DNA from: Elephas maximus indicus
Lineage: Eukaryota > Chordata > Mammalia > Proboscidea > Elephantidae
Assembly (NCBI RefSeq): GCF_024166365.1
Contig: NC_064835.1
Location: 60,058,607 to 60,122,606, forward strand
Length of the DNA stretch: 64,000 bases
Reading direction: 5' to 3'
Positions 12,101-22,010 of this stretch are shown in pieces (the first letter of the stretch is position 1; every line of letters starts with the position of its first letter). A program made the translations under genes and the position numbers. The notes beneath the pieces were generated by a model that saw nothing but the letters and a program-made list of their open reading frames with translations, did not search any database and was not told where the DNA came from.

Positions 12101-15100
12101 AAGAGTTAACAAAGCCAGAAGTTGGTTCTTTGAAAGGATAAATAAAACGGACAAACCATTGGCTAGATAGATACAAGAAAAAAACCTTCACACACACACA
12201 CACACACACACAAAATTATAGGCCAGTATTCCTTATGAAGATAGATGCAAAAATTTTCAACAAAATTCTAGCCAACAGACTTCAGCAGCATGGCAAAAAG
12301 ATCATACACCATGATCAAGTGAGATTCATACTAGAATTACAAGGGTGATTCAACATTTAGAAAATCGATGCAATCCACCATATAACTAAAAACAAAGGAA
12401 AAGAACCATATGCTTATATCGGTCGATGTAAAAAAGACATTGCATAGAATTCAGCACCCTTTCCTGATTAAAAAAACACTCAGCGCAATAGGGATAGACG
12501 GGAAATTCCTCAACATAATTAAGGTCATATATGCAAAACCAGCAGCCAGTATTATACTCAACAGGGAAAGGCTGAGAGCCTTCCCTTTGAAAATGGGAAT
12601 GAGACAAATACGCTTATTATCACCACTCTTATTCAACGTTGTACTGAAGTCCTAGCCAGAGCAATAAGAGAAGAAAGAGAAACAAAAGGTATCCAAATCA
12701 GAAAGGAAGAAAACTGTCCCTATTTGCAGATGATATGATCCTGTACGTGGAAGACCCTAAAGATTCCACAAGAAAAATGCTGGAACTAATAGAAGAGTAT
12801 AGCAATGTTGCTGGGTACAGATTAACACACAAAAATCAGTTGGTTTCTTCTACACTAAGACAACTCAAAAAAAGAAATCAAAACAATACCATTTACAGTA
12901 GCCCCCAAATTGGTAAAATACCTAGAAATAAACCTAACCAGGCACATAAGAGACTTACACAGTGAAAATTATCCAGCAATCCCACTTCTGGGTACATACC
13001 CTGTTGTTGTTGTTGTTGTTAGGTGCCTTCCAGTTGGTTCCGACCCAGAGACTCTGTGTACAATAGAACGAAGCACTGCCCGGTCCTGTGCCATCCTCAT
13101 GATCCTTGTTATGCTTGAACCCATTGTCGCAGCAACTGTGTCAGTCCATCTTGTTGAGGGTTTTCCTCTTTTTCACTGACTCTCCATTTTACCTAGCATG
13201 ATGTCCTTCTCCAGGGACTGGTCCCTCCTAATAACACGTCCAAAGTATGTGAGACAAAGTCTCGCTGTCCTCACTTCTGAAGGAGCATTCTGGCTGTTCT
13301 TCTTCCAAGACAGATTTGTTCGTTCTTTTTGCAGTGTTCTTTGTCAACACCATAATTCAAAGGCGTCAAGTCGTCTTCAGTCTTCCTTATTCATTGTACA
13401 TGTTTTGCATTCGTATGAGGCGACTGAAACCACCATGGCTTGGGTCCGGTGCACCGTAGTCCTTAAGGTGACAACTTTGCTTTTTAACACTTTAAAGAGG
13501 TCTGCAGCTGATTTGCCCAATGCAGTGTGTTGTCTGATTTCTTGACTGCTGTTTCCATGGGTGTTGATTGTGGATTCAAGTAAAATGAAATCCTTGACAA
13601 CTTCAGTCTTTTCTCAGTTTATCATGATGTTGCTTTTTGGTCCAGGTGTGAGGATTTTTGTTTTATGTTGAGGTGTAATCCATACTGAAGGCTGTGGTCT
13701 TTGCTCTTCATCAGTAAGTGCTTCATGTCCTCTTCACTTTCAGCAAGTAAGGTTGTGTCATCTGCATAACACAGGTAGTTCATCATATAGTCCAGCTTCT
13801 TGGATTATTTGCTCAGCATACAGTTTAAATAAGTATGGTGAGTGGATACAGCCCTGATACACATTTTCCTGACTTTAAACCACTCAGTATCCCCAGTCCT
13901 GTTCGAAGGACTGCCTCTTGATCGATATACAGGTTCCTCATGAGCATGATTAAGTGTTCTGGAATTCCCATTCTTTGCAGTGTTACCTATAATTTGTTAT
14001 GACCCACACAGTCAAATGCCTTTGCATAGTCAATAAAACACAGATAAACATCCTTCTGGTATTCTCTGCTTTCAGCCAGGGTCCATCTGACATCAGCAGT
14101 GATATCCCTCGTTCCTTGTCCTCTTCTGAATGCAGCTTGAATTTCTGGCAGTTCCCTGTCCATGTACTGCTGCAACTGTTTTTGAATGATCTTCAGCAAA
14201 ATTTTACTTGCGTGTGGTATCGGTACTGTTTGATAATTTTCACATTCCGTTAGATCACCTTTCTTTGGAATAGGCATGAATATGGATCTCTTCCAGTCCA
14301 TTGGCTGGGTAGCTGTCATCCAAATTTCTTGGTGTAGATGAGTGAGCACTTCAGCACCACATCCATTTATTGAAGCATCTCAATTGGTATTCCATCAATT
14401 CCTGAAGCCTTGTTTTTCACCAGTGCCTTCAGTGAAGCTTGGACTTCTTCCTTTAGTACCATCAGTACTTGATCATATGCTACCTCCTGACATGACTGCA
14501 TGTCAACCAGTTCTTTTTGGTTCAGTGACTATGTATTCTTTCCATCTTCTTTTGGTGTTTCCTGTGTCAATTCAATATTTTGCCCATAGAATCCTTCACT
14601 ATTGCAACTGAAGGCTTGAATTTTTTCTTCAGTTCTTTCAGCGTCAGAAATGCCAAGCATGTTCTTCCCTTTTGGTTTTCTAACTCCAGGTCTTTGCACA
14701 TGTCATTATAATACTTGACTTTGTCTTTTAGAGCCACCCTTTGAAATCTTCTGTTCAGCTCTTTTACACCATCATTTTTTCCATTTGCTTTAGCTACTTG
14801 ATGTTCAAGAGCAAGTTTCAGAGTCTCTTCTGACACCCATTTTGGTCTTTTCTTTCTTTCTGTCTTTTTAATGACCTCTTGCTTTCTTCTTGTATGATGT
14901 CCTTGATGTCATCCCACAACTCATTGGTCTTTGGACATGAGTGTTCAATGCTTCAAATCTATTCTTGAGATGGTCTCTCAATTTAGGTGGGATATACTCA
15001 AGGTTGTACTTTGGCTATCGTTGACTTGTTCCAATTTTCTTCAGCTTCAACTTGAACTTGCATGTGAGAAATTGATGGTCTGTTTTGCAGTCAGGCCCTG

Positions 15101-18100
15101 GCCTTGTTCTGAGTGACAGTGTTGAACTTTTCCATCATCTCTTCCCACAGATGTAGTTGATTTGATTTCTGTGTTTTCCATCTGGCGAGGTCCATGTGTA
15201 TAGTCGCCCCTTATGGTGTTGAAAAAAGGTATTTGCAATAGGAAGTTGTTGGTCTTGCAAAATTCTATCATGCTATCTCCGGTGTCATTTCTGTCACTAA
15301 GGCCATATTTTCCAACTACCAATCCTTTGTTTCCAACTTTTGCATTCCAATCACCAGTAATTATCAATGCATCCTGATCATGTTTGATCAATTTCAGACT
15401 GCAGAAGTTGGTAAAAATCTTCAGTTTCTTCATCTTTGGCCTTACTGAATAATAGTCTATTAACTGGTCTTCCTCTTCAATTTGTCATTCCCGGCATAGT
15501 AGCCTATATGATTATCTGATTCAAAATGGCCAATACCATTTCAGCTCACTAATGCCTAAAAAAAAAATGCCTAGCATATCGATATTTATGTGTTCCATTT
15601 CATTTTTGATGATTCCCAATTTTCCTAGATAAATACTTCATACATTCTAGGTTCTGATTATTAATGGATGTTTGCAGCTGTTTCTTCATATTTTGAGTTG
15701 TGCCACATCAGCAAACGAAGGTCCAGAAAGCTTGACTCCATCCACATCATTAAGGTTGACTCTGCTTTGAGGAGGCAGCTCTTGCCCAGTCATCTTTTGA
15801 GTGCCTTCCAACCTGAGGGGCTCATCTTCCAGCACAGTATCAGACAGTCTGCTGCTGCTATTCATAAGGTTTTCACTGGCTAATTTTTTTCAGAAGTAGA
15901 CTGCCAGTTCCTTCTGCCTAGACTGCCTTAATAAAAACCAAAAGCCAAACCCATTGCCATCGAGTCAATTCTGACTCATAAAAAAAAAAAAATCCGACTC
16001 ATAACAACCTAAAAATAATGACATGAACAGACATATGCACACCTATGTTCATTGTTGCTTTATGCACAATAACAAATGAATGAAAACAACCAAAGTACCC
16101 ATCAGTGAATGAATGGATAAGCAATTTGTGGCCCATACATACAATCGAATACTACAGAACCATAAAGAAGAATGATGAGTCCACGAAACGTAACATGGAT
16201 GGACCTGGAGGGCATAATGCTAAATGAAATAGGTCAAGCATATAAGGACAAATATTGTATGATCCCTTTTTATAAGAAGACAAGAATAGATAAATATAGA
16301 GAGACCAATGTTCATTGGTGGCTACCAGAGAGAGGAGAGGGGGTGGGGTAAGTACGTTATATACTATTAAAAAAAAAAAAATTTTTTTTTTTTATACTGA
16401 CTACTTATTTTTGGTGATGGGAAAAGTGGCACCGAATGTGGATGTAGTGAGCATAGCACAACCCAAGTAAAAAGTTTTTGAACACATATGGATGATTATA
16501 GGCAAATTGGTATACAGGTGGGTACAGATGCGTACATAGGTGAGAAGAGATAGAAGTATGTATACACAGGTATATGTAAATACAAATATGTGGCTGTAGA
16601 TATTTATTGAAGAGATAAATACAGATACTCCTCAGACATAACCAAACACCTTCTAATGTTTGCTTTCTGGGTTTGAAGGCTTAGGCCCATAGTCTCATGG
16701 GCCGGCTCAATCAGTTGGCATAACATAATTCACAAAAATCGTGATCCGCTTCGTAGTGAAGTGAGTAGCACCTGGGCTCTTAAAAGCTTACAAGCAGCCA
16801 TCTGAGACACAACTACAGATCTTTCCTTGCCAGGAGAAAAACAGTAAGAACTGAACCAAAAGTGCAGACAAGAGCAAGTCTCCTTGAGCCAGGACCTCAT
16901 GTACTCTGAGACCAAAAGAACTAGATGGTGCCCAGCTACCACCACTGACCATTCTGACCGAGGTCACAACAGTTGGTCCTGGAGAGAATGGGAGAAAAAT
17001 ACAGAGCAGAACTCAAATTTTTATTAAAAAAAAAAAAAAAGAAGCCAGACAAACTGCAGCAATAGAGAACAGAGGATTCCCTGACACTATCACCCTGAGA
17101 CACTTTAAACCTAGAACTGAGCCTATCCCCTATTTAAAAATCATCACAATGAAACCAACATATCAACAGTGAGAAGATATAAGGGGGTAGGGAAGCTAAA
17201 GTACTGGAAAGGGAAGAACCCGAACACAAAAGAATGTTGACGCGTTGTGACAAATATAACTAACATCACTGAACAATTCACATGGAAATTGTCAAATGGG
17301 AACCTAACCTGCTGTATAAACGTTCTCAAAAAATTCATTAAATAGTATTAGAAAAATAAAATCAAAGGGTGGAAAAATATATCAAACAAAGAGTAACCAA
17401 AAGACAGCAGGAATGCCAATAATTTTGATAAAATAGACTTTAAGTCAAAATTCATTATAGGAGACAAACAAGGGCATTATATAGTGATTAAAGGGGCAGT
17501 CCACCAAGAGGACATAACCATAAAAAATATCCGTGCACCCAGTGACAGCTCCAAAATACACAAAGCAAACTCTAACCAAATTAAAAAACAGTTTTACAGT
17601 AATAGTAGGAGACTTTAACACACCACCTTCAATGATGGATAGAAATAACACAATCAACCAACTTGACCTCATAGACAGATATAGAGCACTCCATCCAACA
17701 GCAGTACTGTATACATTCTTCTCCAGTGCACATGGATCATTCTCCAGAATAGACAATATTTTAGGCCACAAAGCCAGCCTCAATAAATTCAAAAACACTG
17801 AAATAATACAAGGCATCTTTTCTGATCATAACACTATAAAACTAGAAGTCAGTAACAGAAACAACAAGGGAAAAAATTAAATGCATGAAATTGAATAACT
17901 GCTTACTTAAAAATGCCAGATGTTTAGGGACTTGAATATAGTGATGTTCTCCAGGGGGAACAAAACAGAACAGAATTGTAGCATTTGCCAGTGTCTGTGG
18001 TATAAATACTATCACCATGGTTCCCACTATGATTTAGCTTGTTCTGGCACACCACTGCTTAAATTTCTGTGCTTTTCTAGTTTTTACAGTCGTTCACATT

Positions 18101-18414
18101 GAAATTTGCCAGAATATATCCATTAATGGTTCGTTTTTGAAGTTTATAATTACGTGGAGAAGGCAGCATCTCTATATTTTATGCCACTTGTAGCTATTGG
18201 TTTAAGGTAAAGCTTTTGTTTTAGATTAGCTTTTGGTGATTAGGTTCTGAATTGACCACTGTGCCTTCACACTTAGGTTTGTTTTCTTTTCTTTAGGGAT
18301 GAAGTGAAAGAAATAATTCTTATTCTGGTGAAAATAAAAGCTTTGAATCAAGCAGAATCCTTCATAGAAGAATACCACCTAGACCATCTTAGATCACTAA
18401 TTAAAGAAGTTTGA
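111..18414 (+). CDS. GCFC2: GCFC2, last five coding exons (3' part of gene)
   Basis: Joined coding exons 111-187, 2053-2119, 3874-4020, 8217-8341 and 18297-18414 read through in one frame for 177 residues to TGA. All introns are GT-AG and all phases match. The translation matches the C-terminal part of GCFC2 as I know it: [19 protein letters not shown], then [35 protein letters not shown] and ending SLIKEV. GCFC2 is a nuclear protein named as a GC-rich DNA-binding factor. It is now linked to the spliceosome and intron-lariat machinery with TFIP11, and it is a paralogue of PAXBP1. The piece here belongs to the GCFC domain and C-terminal tail. Earlier exons lie left of the window. No stop or frameshift is seen, so the gene looks intact. 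The convergent neighbour MRPL19 supports the assignment. Confidence 0.95.
440..612 (+). repeat. MIR SINE
   Basis: The run CTCATCTGTAAAATGGAGAT followed by a TACCTCACAGGATGTTGAGGA stretch is the MIR core and tail. It is old and diverged, lying in a GCFC2 intron. Confidence 0.75.
862..1062 (+). mobile_element. AfroSINE, type C (long variant)
   Basis: The tRNA-like head (GGTTGGTAGTTCAAGTCCACC) is followed by the body TCAGCCATTGAAAACCCTAT and ends near ACAACTGGT. Type C differs from the short type by its 3' half. It lies in a GCFC2 intron. Confidence 0.82.
1546..1735 (+). mobile_element. AfroSINE, type B
   Basis: A tRNA-like head with B box GGTTCGAAACC is followed by a 40-45 bp block (GAGAAAGATGTGGCAGTCTG) that the short form lacks, then the common tail. 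It sits in an old LINE-like stretch. Confidence 0.85.
2053..2119 (+). CDS. GCFC2: GCFC2 coding exon, fourth from the end
   Basis: This exon has 67 bp. The acceptor AG is at 2051-2052 and the donor GTAAGC starts at 2120. One base completes the split serine codon, then 22 codons read [12 protein letters not shown] through FWSGLK. It ends in phase 0. Confidence 0.93.
2190..2505 (+). mobile_element. hAT-type (MER1-group) DNA transposon relict
   Basis: Contains AAAGGGCCGGATAGGAAATG, CCAATAAAACTGTATTCATG and an end GGCCATAGTTGGCCAACACC, a well-known mammalian non-autonomous DNA transposon pattern. The ends form an imperfect inverted repeat. The exact family name is not assigned. Confidence 0.65.
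2506..3873. other. GCFC2 intron, mostly unassigned
   Basis: Positions about 2690-3120 resemble an old, widespread mammalian repeat (phrases such as GGAGATTTGGGAGTCAGC). I cannot name the family. Nothing else is recognised before the exon at 3874. Confidence 0.35.
3874..4020 (+). CDS. GCFC2: GCFC2 coding exon, third from the end
   Basis: This exon is 147 bp, exactly 49 codons, between acceptor TTTTAG and donor GTACGT. It is a leucine-rich helical stretch ([29 protein letters not shown]) that is the most recognisable part of the GCFC2 C-terminus. Confidence 0.95.
4196..4368 (-). mobile_element. AfroSINE, type C, reverse
   Basis: Reverse copy with GGACTCGAACCTCCAACC (complement of the B-box region) and the type C body (GGGTTTTCAGTGGCCGG). 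It lies about 175 bp after a GCFC2 exon. Confidence 0.8.
4790..6150 (+). mobile_element. L1 3' end (afrotherian family), interrupted by a SINE
   Basis: Aligns by eye with the L1 3' end at 16330-17370 over GGGTTTGAAGG, CTTAAAAGCTT.CAAGCA, AGGACTCCCTGACACTAT, AATGGGAACCTAA and the terminal ATAGTATT near the A-tail. A complete AfroSINE at 5059-5232 splits it. Confidence 0.75.
5059..5232 (+). mobile_element. AfroSINE, short type, with perfect target duplication
   Basis: The full short form runs from GGAAACCCTGGTGGTGTAG to a T-rich tail. A perfect 12-bp duplication, TATAGTTCATAA, lies at 5047-5058 and 5233-5244, which fixes the boundaries. It is inserted in L1 sequence, so it is younger than that L1. 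Confidence 0.93.
6166..6326 (-). mobile_element. AfroSINE, short type, reverse
   Basis: The complement of the full short form starts at an A-run, passes CCTATAGGACAGAGTAGAAC and ends GGGTTTCC. Flanks share ATAAGA, suggesting an imperfect target duplication. Confidence 0.9.
6570..6870 (+). mobile_element. Old L1 3' fragment
   Basis: ACTTCTAGGAATCTATCCTG and CAGCATTATTTACAATAAAA are typical of the 3' part of old mammalian L1 elements. It is highly diverged. Confidence 0.6.
6871..8216. other. GCFC2 intron, no recognised element
   Basis: AT-rich DNA with a 23-bp tandem duplication at 7256-7302 and pyrimidine-rich tracts around 7500-7580. I see no gene or clear repeat before the exon at 8217. 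Confidence 0.4.
8217..8341 (+). CDS. GCFC2: GCFC2 penultimate coding exon
   Basis: This exon is 125 bp, 41 codons plus AG, after acceptor AACAG and before a weakish donor GTAATA at 8342. It encodes [12 protein letters not shown] and [14 protein letters not shown]. The split arginine codon is completed by the G that opens the last exon, about 10 kb downstream. Confidence 0.94.
8542..8612 (+). repeat. Tandem duplication, about 34 bp unit
   Basis: GTTTATACCTTTAAATGTAA occurs twice in a row, each copy followed by a T-rich then A-rich run. Local slippage is the simplest cause. Confidence 0.75.
8975..9175 (+). repeat. L1 5' region repeat block, copy 1
   Basis: About 200 bp, including AGGAGCCCTGCCAGGAGGCT and TAGGAGAGAGAGATAACTGA. 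It recurs as a direct repeat at 10462-10676 with clear similarity, suggesting promoter-like monomers in the L1 5' UTR. Confidence 0.7.
9340..9990 (+). repeat. Degenerate GC-rich tandem repeat in the L1 5' region
   Basis: A C-rich stretch in which a phrase like CCAGCAACTGGCAGTGCATGC followed by CCCTGCACC recurs imperfectly every 50-60 bp. It produces chance ORFs on both strands that I do not treat as genes. Confidence 0.55.
10462..10676 (+). repeat. L1 5' region repeat block, copy 2
   Basis: Second copy of the block at 8975-9175, again starting at GGAGACTTA and running through CAGGAGCCCTGCCAGCCAGC to AACTGAGTCTAAGGATGGAA. Confidence 0.7.
10904..11090 (-). mobile_element. AfroSINE, type B, reverse, diverged
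   Basis: Complement of the type B body (CAGGCTGCCACATCTGTCTC) and of a decayed tRNA head ending GGTGGTGGCATGACCAGGGC. It is inserted in the L1 5' region. Confidence 0.65.
12189..12212 (+). repeat. (CA)12 microsatellite
   Basis: A pure CA run inside L1 ORF2 sequence, at a point where the L1 coding region also jumps from the endonuclease side to the reverse transcriptase side. Confidence 0.95.
13003..15930 (-). mobile_element. RTE (BovB-like) LINE, near full length, reverse
   Basis: The element reads right to left. Near 15890 is its 5' leader (complement of CTACTTCTGAAAA), missing about the first 125 bp seen in the copy at 32248. Next come endonuclease pieces ([16 protein letters not shown] at about 15360), a middle linker, and reverse transcriptase pieces ([20 protein letters not shown] near 13990). 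The 3' end carries an (AAC)n tail, seen as (GTT)n at 13003-13020. Stops and frameshifts break the single ORF. It is inserted in the 3' end of the L1. Confidence 0.9.
15931..16011 (-). mobile_element. Two AfroSINE tail fragments, reverse
   Basis: CCATTGCCATCGAGTCAATT is followed by an A-run and then TCCGACTCATAACAACC. Both are complements of the SINE 3' end only. They sit between the RTE and the resumed L1. Confidence 0.7.
16012..17370 (+). mobile_element. L1, 3' end continued after the RTE insertion
   Basis: GACATGAACAGACATATGCA, CACCTATGTTCATTG and AATGAATGGATAAGCAATTT are L1 3'-region phrases. The 3' UTR from about 16330 matches 4910-6150 and ends near AATAGTATTAGAAAAATAAA. It continues the L1 cut at 13002. 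Confidence 0.8.
17380..17880 (+). mobile_element. L1 ORF2 endonuclease fragment
   Basis: Reads [14 protein letters not shown], then [20 protein letters not shown] and [11 protein letters not shown], the L1 endonuclease C-terminal half including the SDHN catalytic motif. It starts right after the preceding L1 tail, so it is a separate insertion or a rearranged piece. Confidence 0.85.
18297..18414 (+). CDS. GCFC2: GCFC2 last coding exon with stop
   Basis: The acceptor follows a pyrimidine-rich tract ending CTTTAG at 18296. Its 118 bp complete the split arginine, add 38 codons ([20 protein letters not shown] to SLIKEV) and end in TGA at 18412-18414. The exon sits just right of a large L1/RTE block. 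Confidence 0.95.
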
Positions 18415-18962
18415 GTAAATTATTATGGAAGAATACTAAAAGCGAAATTTTAATATAGTCAAACTCAGTTTCTGGCTTGAAAGGCAGTTTATCCCTCTTT
18501 TTTATTTCCAGTTATAGAGTGGAGGATTGGCTTAAAAAAAAAAGGCAAGTCTCCATTCATTCCTCCATTCCCTACTTTCTCATTCTGCCTGCTGGTATCG
18601 TGAGAGTCTGAGGCTGAGGTGTTTGAAAGAATTAAACACATACAAGCAACATGTTTCTCTTTGATTCTTTTGACTTCTTTTCCAGTTGAAAAGAGGAATT
18701 GAAGAAACTTTGCTTGTAGCTGTTTTGGTTTAGATGAGCATGCAAATAATAAATCTAGCACCCTGACCTGTAGAAACTTAGACTTCTAGTTCTTACCATT
18801 TTAACCTCTATTTACAAAAAAGAAGTTGAAATGGCATCTTAATTGGAATGAATTAGCTGCTAAGCATATTGATTAAGGCATTTTAAGGCTTTTGATAATT
18901 AATGATTGTCAAATTGCCCCTCAGAAGTCTGTACCAATTTATTTTCCCAACCCATGTGTAAG
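18415..18962 (+). other. GCFC2: GCFC2 3' untranslated region (probable)
   Basis: This stretch directly follows the GCFC2 stop and shows no recognisable repeat until a SINE tail at 18963. The first good AATAAA is at 18748-18753. The true end of the transcript cannot be fixed from sequence alone. Confidence 0.5.
18748..18753 (+). terminator. Candidate GCFC2 polyadenylation signal
   Basis: AATAAA lies 334 bases after the GCFC2 stop codon, outside any recognised repeat. It is the nearest canonical signal, but a downstream signal could be used instead. Confidence 0.35.
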
Positions 18963-19030
18963 AGCAGTTCTACTCTGTCCTATAGGGTCTCTATGAGTCA
19001 GAATTGACTCTACGGCACTGGGTTTTTTCT
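18963..19030 (+). mobile_element. AfroSINE 3' fragment
   Basis: Only the tail half is present: CAGTTCTACTCTGTCCTATA then TATGAGTCAGAATTGACTC. It begins the repeat-bearing DNA after the GCFC2 3' UTR. Confidence 0.85.
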
Positions 19031-20052
19031 GGGTTTATGTGTAAGAGAGTGCCAGTAAGCTTCCACCAGCAATGCTTTTTTTTTTTTTAATTTATTGCAG
19101 ATTTTATTGGTGCAAAAATAATTTGTCATTAGTTATAGGCTTAGAAACGAAACAGGTATATTTAGATACTTAGAATGTGGGGTTCATTCTCTGATAAAAT
19201 GTTCATATAGTTGAGGCAAAGAAATTAAAACTTTTCCAGATGAGAGAATACTAGTAATTTTTTTTTTAAATGTTTGTTAAATAATTCAAGGGTAACTCGT
19301 AAATATGTATTCTGTAAATTTTTGCCTCCCCCCTCAAAGATAATTAATTAGGTTGCAGGATTTGAGCATGTGGCCTCTGACATTGTTACCTTTAATTCTG
19401 AGGCCACATATAATGTGTTTTAACAGTTTGCTGTGTTATGTAATGAAGACCCCTGATTCACTAGCGTGAAGGGGTTTTTTTAAAATGTATTTTAATTACA
19501 TAAGTTATACAGGAATACAATCTCCTCTAGAAAACTGAAAGCATTGCAGAAAAGCATTTAGCCTTCCCTCACAGCTGTTGTTCTCAGGTACCGACTGTTT
19601 TCTTTCTAGTGTTATATTTTCATACTTTTTCCATTTCCAAAAATATGTGTATGTGTGTGTGTACATACAGCTTTATGTTTTGCACATAAATGGCAACAAA
19701 TACTTCATTGCATATGGAATTTGTATTTTTTTACCATTAAAGTGCACATTTGGAAATTTCTCTCTGACTCTTGAATTTTTAGTTAAAGATAACGTCAGAT
19801 GCATTCCCTTACATTTTTAAGTAGAGCTGAGAGACTTCTCTTGCTTTTCTTAGACCGAAAAATACCATAACTGCTTTCAAAACTACAGGGCAATTTAAAC
19901 TACTCTAATAGTTTTTCATTACATTTCATTATACTTGGAGTTTGAACTTCACGGTTTTTACATCATATACTATAGTCGAGGATGTTTAAAAACATTTGGA
20001 AACTTGCCTAATCCTTAGTGCAGATTTTTTTGTTGTTCTTACTATGAAAGAA
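19031..20052. other. Intergenic, no clear element
   Basis: AT-rich, with a short GT run near 19647. Positions 19490-19820 look like very old LINE sequence but I cannot assign a family. Confidence 0.35.
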
Positions 20053-20222
20053 GGAAACCCTGGTGGCATAGTGGTTAAGAGCTATGGCTGCTAACCAAAA
20101 GGTCAGCAGTTTGAATCTGCCAGGCACTCCTTGGAAACTGTATGGGGCAGTTCTACTCTGTCCTATAGGGTCGCTATAAGTCGGAATCGACTCGACGGCA
20201 ATGGTTTTTGTTTTTGTTTTTT
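20053..20222 (+). mobile_element. AfroSINE, short type, well preserved
   Basis: Full head to tail: GGAAACCCTGGTGGCATAG, ATAGGGTCGCTATAAGTCGG and ATCGACTCGACGGCAATGG, then a T-rich end. It is among the copies closest to the apparent consensus. Confidence 0.93.
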
Positions 20223-20429
20223 AATGAAGTGAATGGAATAAAGAAAAAGAACACAACTAGCAAGAATAAAACTTTGAATTGGCAGCCCATCTCACATCCT
20301 AGCTCTTTCCCTAGTTTCAGATTTTTGTTCACATAAATAATGAGAAATTTTTCCAGAATCAAACATGACCATTTTTGTAGGTTTTTTTTGATTTGTTTGT
20401 TTCTTGCTATTTTTTCCATAATGGCTATT

Positions 20430-20495
20430 AAAAAAAAAAAAAGTTGCCGTCGAGTGGATTCCGACTCATAGCGACTCTAAAGCACCTCACGGTGG
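20430..20495 (-). mobile_element. AfroSINE 3' fragment, reverse
   Basis: An A-run then GTTGCCGTCGAGTGGATTCC and GACTCATAGCGACTCTA, the complement of the SINE tail only. Confidence 0.8.
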
Positions 20496-20559
20496 AGTGT
20501 GTATGCATTTTTTAAGCCCTTAACAAAATACTTACCTGTATGAGGCCCTAGGAAATACT

Positions 20560-21460
20560 GTATGTGATACAAAACCTGAAAAGGATATTACAAGCAAATG
20601 ACAGACCAATGTCCCTCATGAACACAAAAATAAAAATCTTTTAACAAAATATCAGCAAGTTGAATCCAACAACATATAAAAAAGATAATACATGATGACC
20701 AAATAGAGTTCATTCTAGGAAGGCAAGGTTGCTTTAACATTTGTAAGCCAATCAGTGTAATTCACCACATGAGAATAAAGGAGAAAAACTATATGATGAT
20801 CTCAATAAAGATACATAAAAAGCATTTGACAAAATCCAGCACCCCCTCGTGATAAAACACTCAGCAAACTAGGGATGTAAGTTCTTCCTGTGATAAAGGG
20901 CATCTGTCAAAGACATCTATACCTAACATACTTAATGGTGAAACATTACATCTTTTTTCCTAATGGTCGGGAAAAAGCAAGGATGTCTGCTCACATCATT
21001 TCTATTCAGCATTGTTTGGGAGGTCCTAGCCATGCAGTAAGTCAAACAAAAGGCATAAAGATTGAAATACAGGAGTAAGTCATTATTCACAAATGACATT
21101 GTCTACACAGAAAACCTCATGAAATCTACCCCCTCCCCCCCCCCCAAAAAAAAACTACCAGAACTAATCAGTGAAGGTCACAGGGTACAAAAATCAAAGC
21201 CAGGAGCATGCTACTGATCTGATTGGAAAGTTAAATTTTAAAAACAATTACATTTTCAGTAGCATCAAAAAACATCAAATCCCTAGGATCAAATTTAGCA
21301 TGATGTGTAGACCTCTGCGCTGAAAACAACAAAACTTTACTGAGAAAATCTTTACTGAAAAATGATGTATTCATGAATTGGAAAACTAATTTTTGCTAAG
21401 ATGTCTATTCTCCCTAAATTGATTTATAGATTCAATGCAATTTCTCTTAAAATTCCATCA
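20560..21460 (+). mobile_element. L1 ORF2 fragment (reverse transcriptase region)
   Basis: Phrases such as GAGTTCATTCTAGGAAGGCA, AAAAGCATTTGACAAAATCC and, near the right end, GATTCAATGCAATTTC follow the L1 ORF2 RT order. Many stops are present. Confidence 0.75.
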
Positions 21461-21530
21461 GCTATAGGGTTGCTATGAGTCGGAATCGACTTGATGGCGG
21501 TGGGTTTGGGTTTTTTTTTTTTTTTTTTTT
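21461..21530 (+). mobile_element. AfroSINE tail fragment with long T-run
   Basis: CTATAGGGTTGCTATGAGTC then ATCGACTTGATGGCGGTGGG and about 20 T. It is 5'-truncated and sits in the L1 fragment. Confidence 0.85.
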
Positions 21531-21611
21531 GGTTTGCCAAGGGAAAAAAACGTTGATTTTTAAAAATTTATGTAAAATACAAAACCCCTAAAACAGCCAA
21601 AGCTAGCTGTT

Positions 21612-21790
21612 CTAGGTTGTGCAAACAGTTAACGTGCTCACCTGTGAACCAAAAGGTTAGTGGGGGAAGGTCGAGTCCACCCAGAGGTGCCTTGGAAGAA
21701 AAGCCTGGTGATGTACTTTCAAAAAATCAGCCACTGAAAACCCTATGGAGTGGCTCTAGTCTGACAGCGGAATCCATCAAGGGCAACTGG
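21612..21790 (+). mobile_element. AfroSINE, type C
   Basis: Head CTAGGTTGTGCAAACAGTTA, body TCAGCCACTGAAAACCCTAT, end near GGGCAACTGG. The following 21791-21960 resembles an old L1 3' end. Confidence 0.82.
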
Positions 21791-21998
21791 TTTTATAAAT
21801 GTGTGTAACAAAAATCTCAAAAATATGATTAAACACGTTAGATACAAAAGAAAGCACACTGTATTATTCCATTTATGTTAAATATAAGACAAAACTAAGG
21901 TGATGGGGGAATGGAAAGGGACACAAGCAAGCTTTCTGAGGCGATGAGAATGCTCTAGGTCTTGTTTGGTGGGTTCACAGATGTATTCAGCTGTTACA

Positions 21999-22010
21999 AA
22001 CTCACGTAAG
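21999..22010 (+). repeat. Target-site duplication, left copy, of the H3.3 pseudogene
   Basis: AACTCACGTAAG immediately precedes the retrocopy. AACTCATCTAAG (22826-22837) follows the A-tract, matching 10 of 12 bases, as expected of L1-mediated retroposition. Confidence 0.75.

Larger units (their letters stand above)
8821..13002 (+). mobile_element. L1 retrotransposon: 5' region and decayed ORF2
   Basis: Positions 8821-11220 are a GC-richer 5' region with a duplicated block of about 200 bp. From 11225 an ORF2 endonuclease fragment reads [11 protein letters not shown] and [10 protein letters not shown]. From about 12210 the reverse transcriptase reads [20 protein letters not shown] and [12 protein letters not shown], and near 12735 [17 protein letters not shown] (active-site FADDMILY region). 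Many stops and deletions are present and ORF1 is not recognisable, so it cannot move. An RTE interrupts the 3' end; the L1 resumes near 16012. Confidence 0.85.

Noticed and set aside
12189-12212. CRISPR-like or satellite array
   Set aside because: It is a plain CA microsatellite. No spaced direct repeats typical of CRISPR exist in the window, and the host is a mammal.
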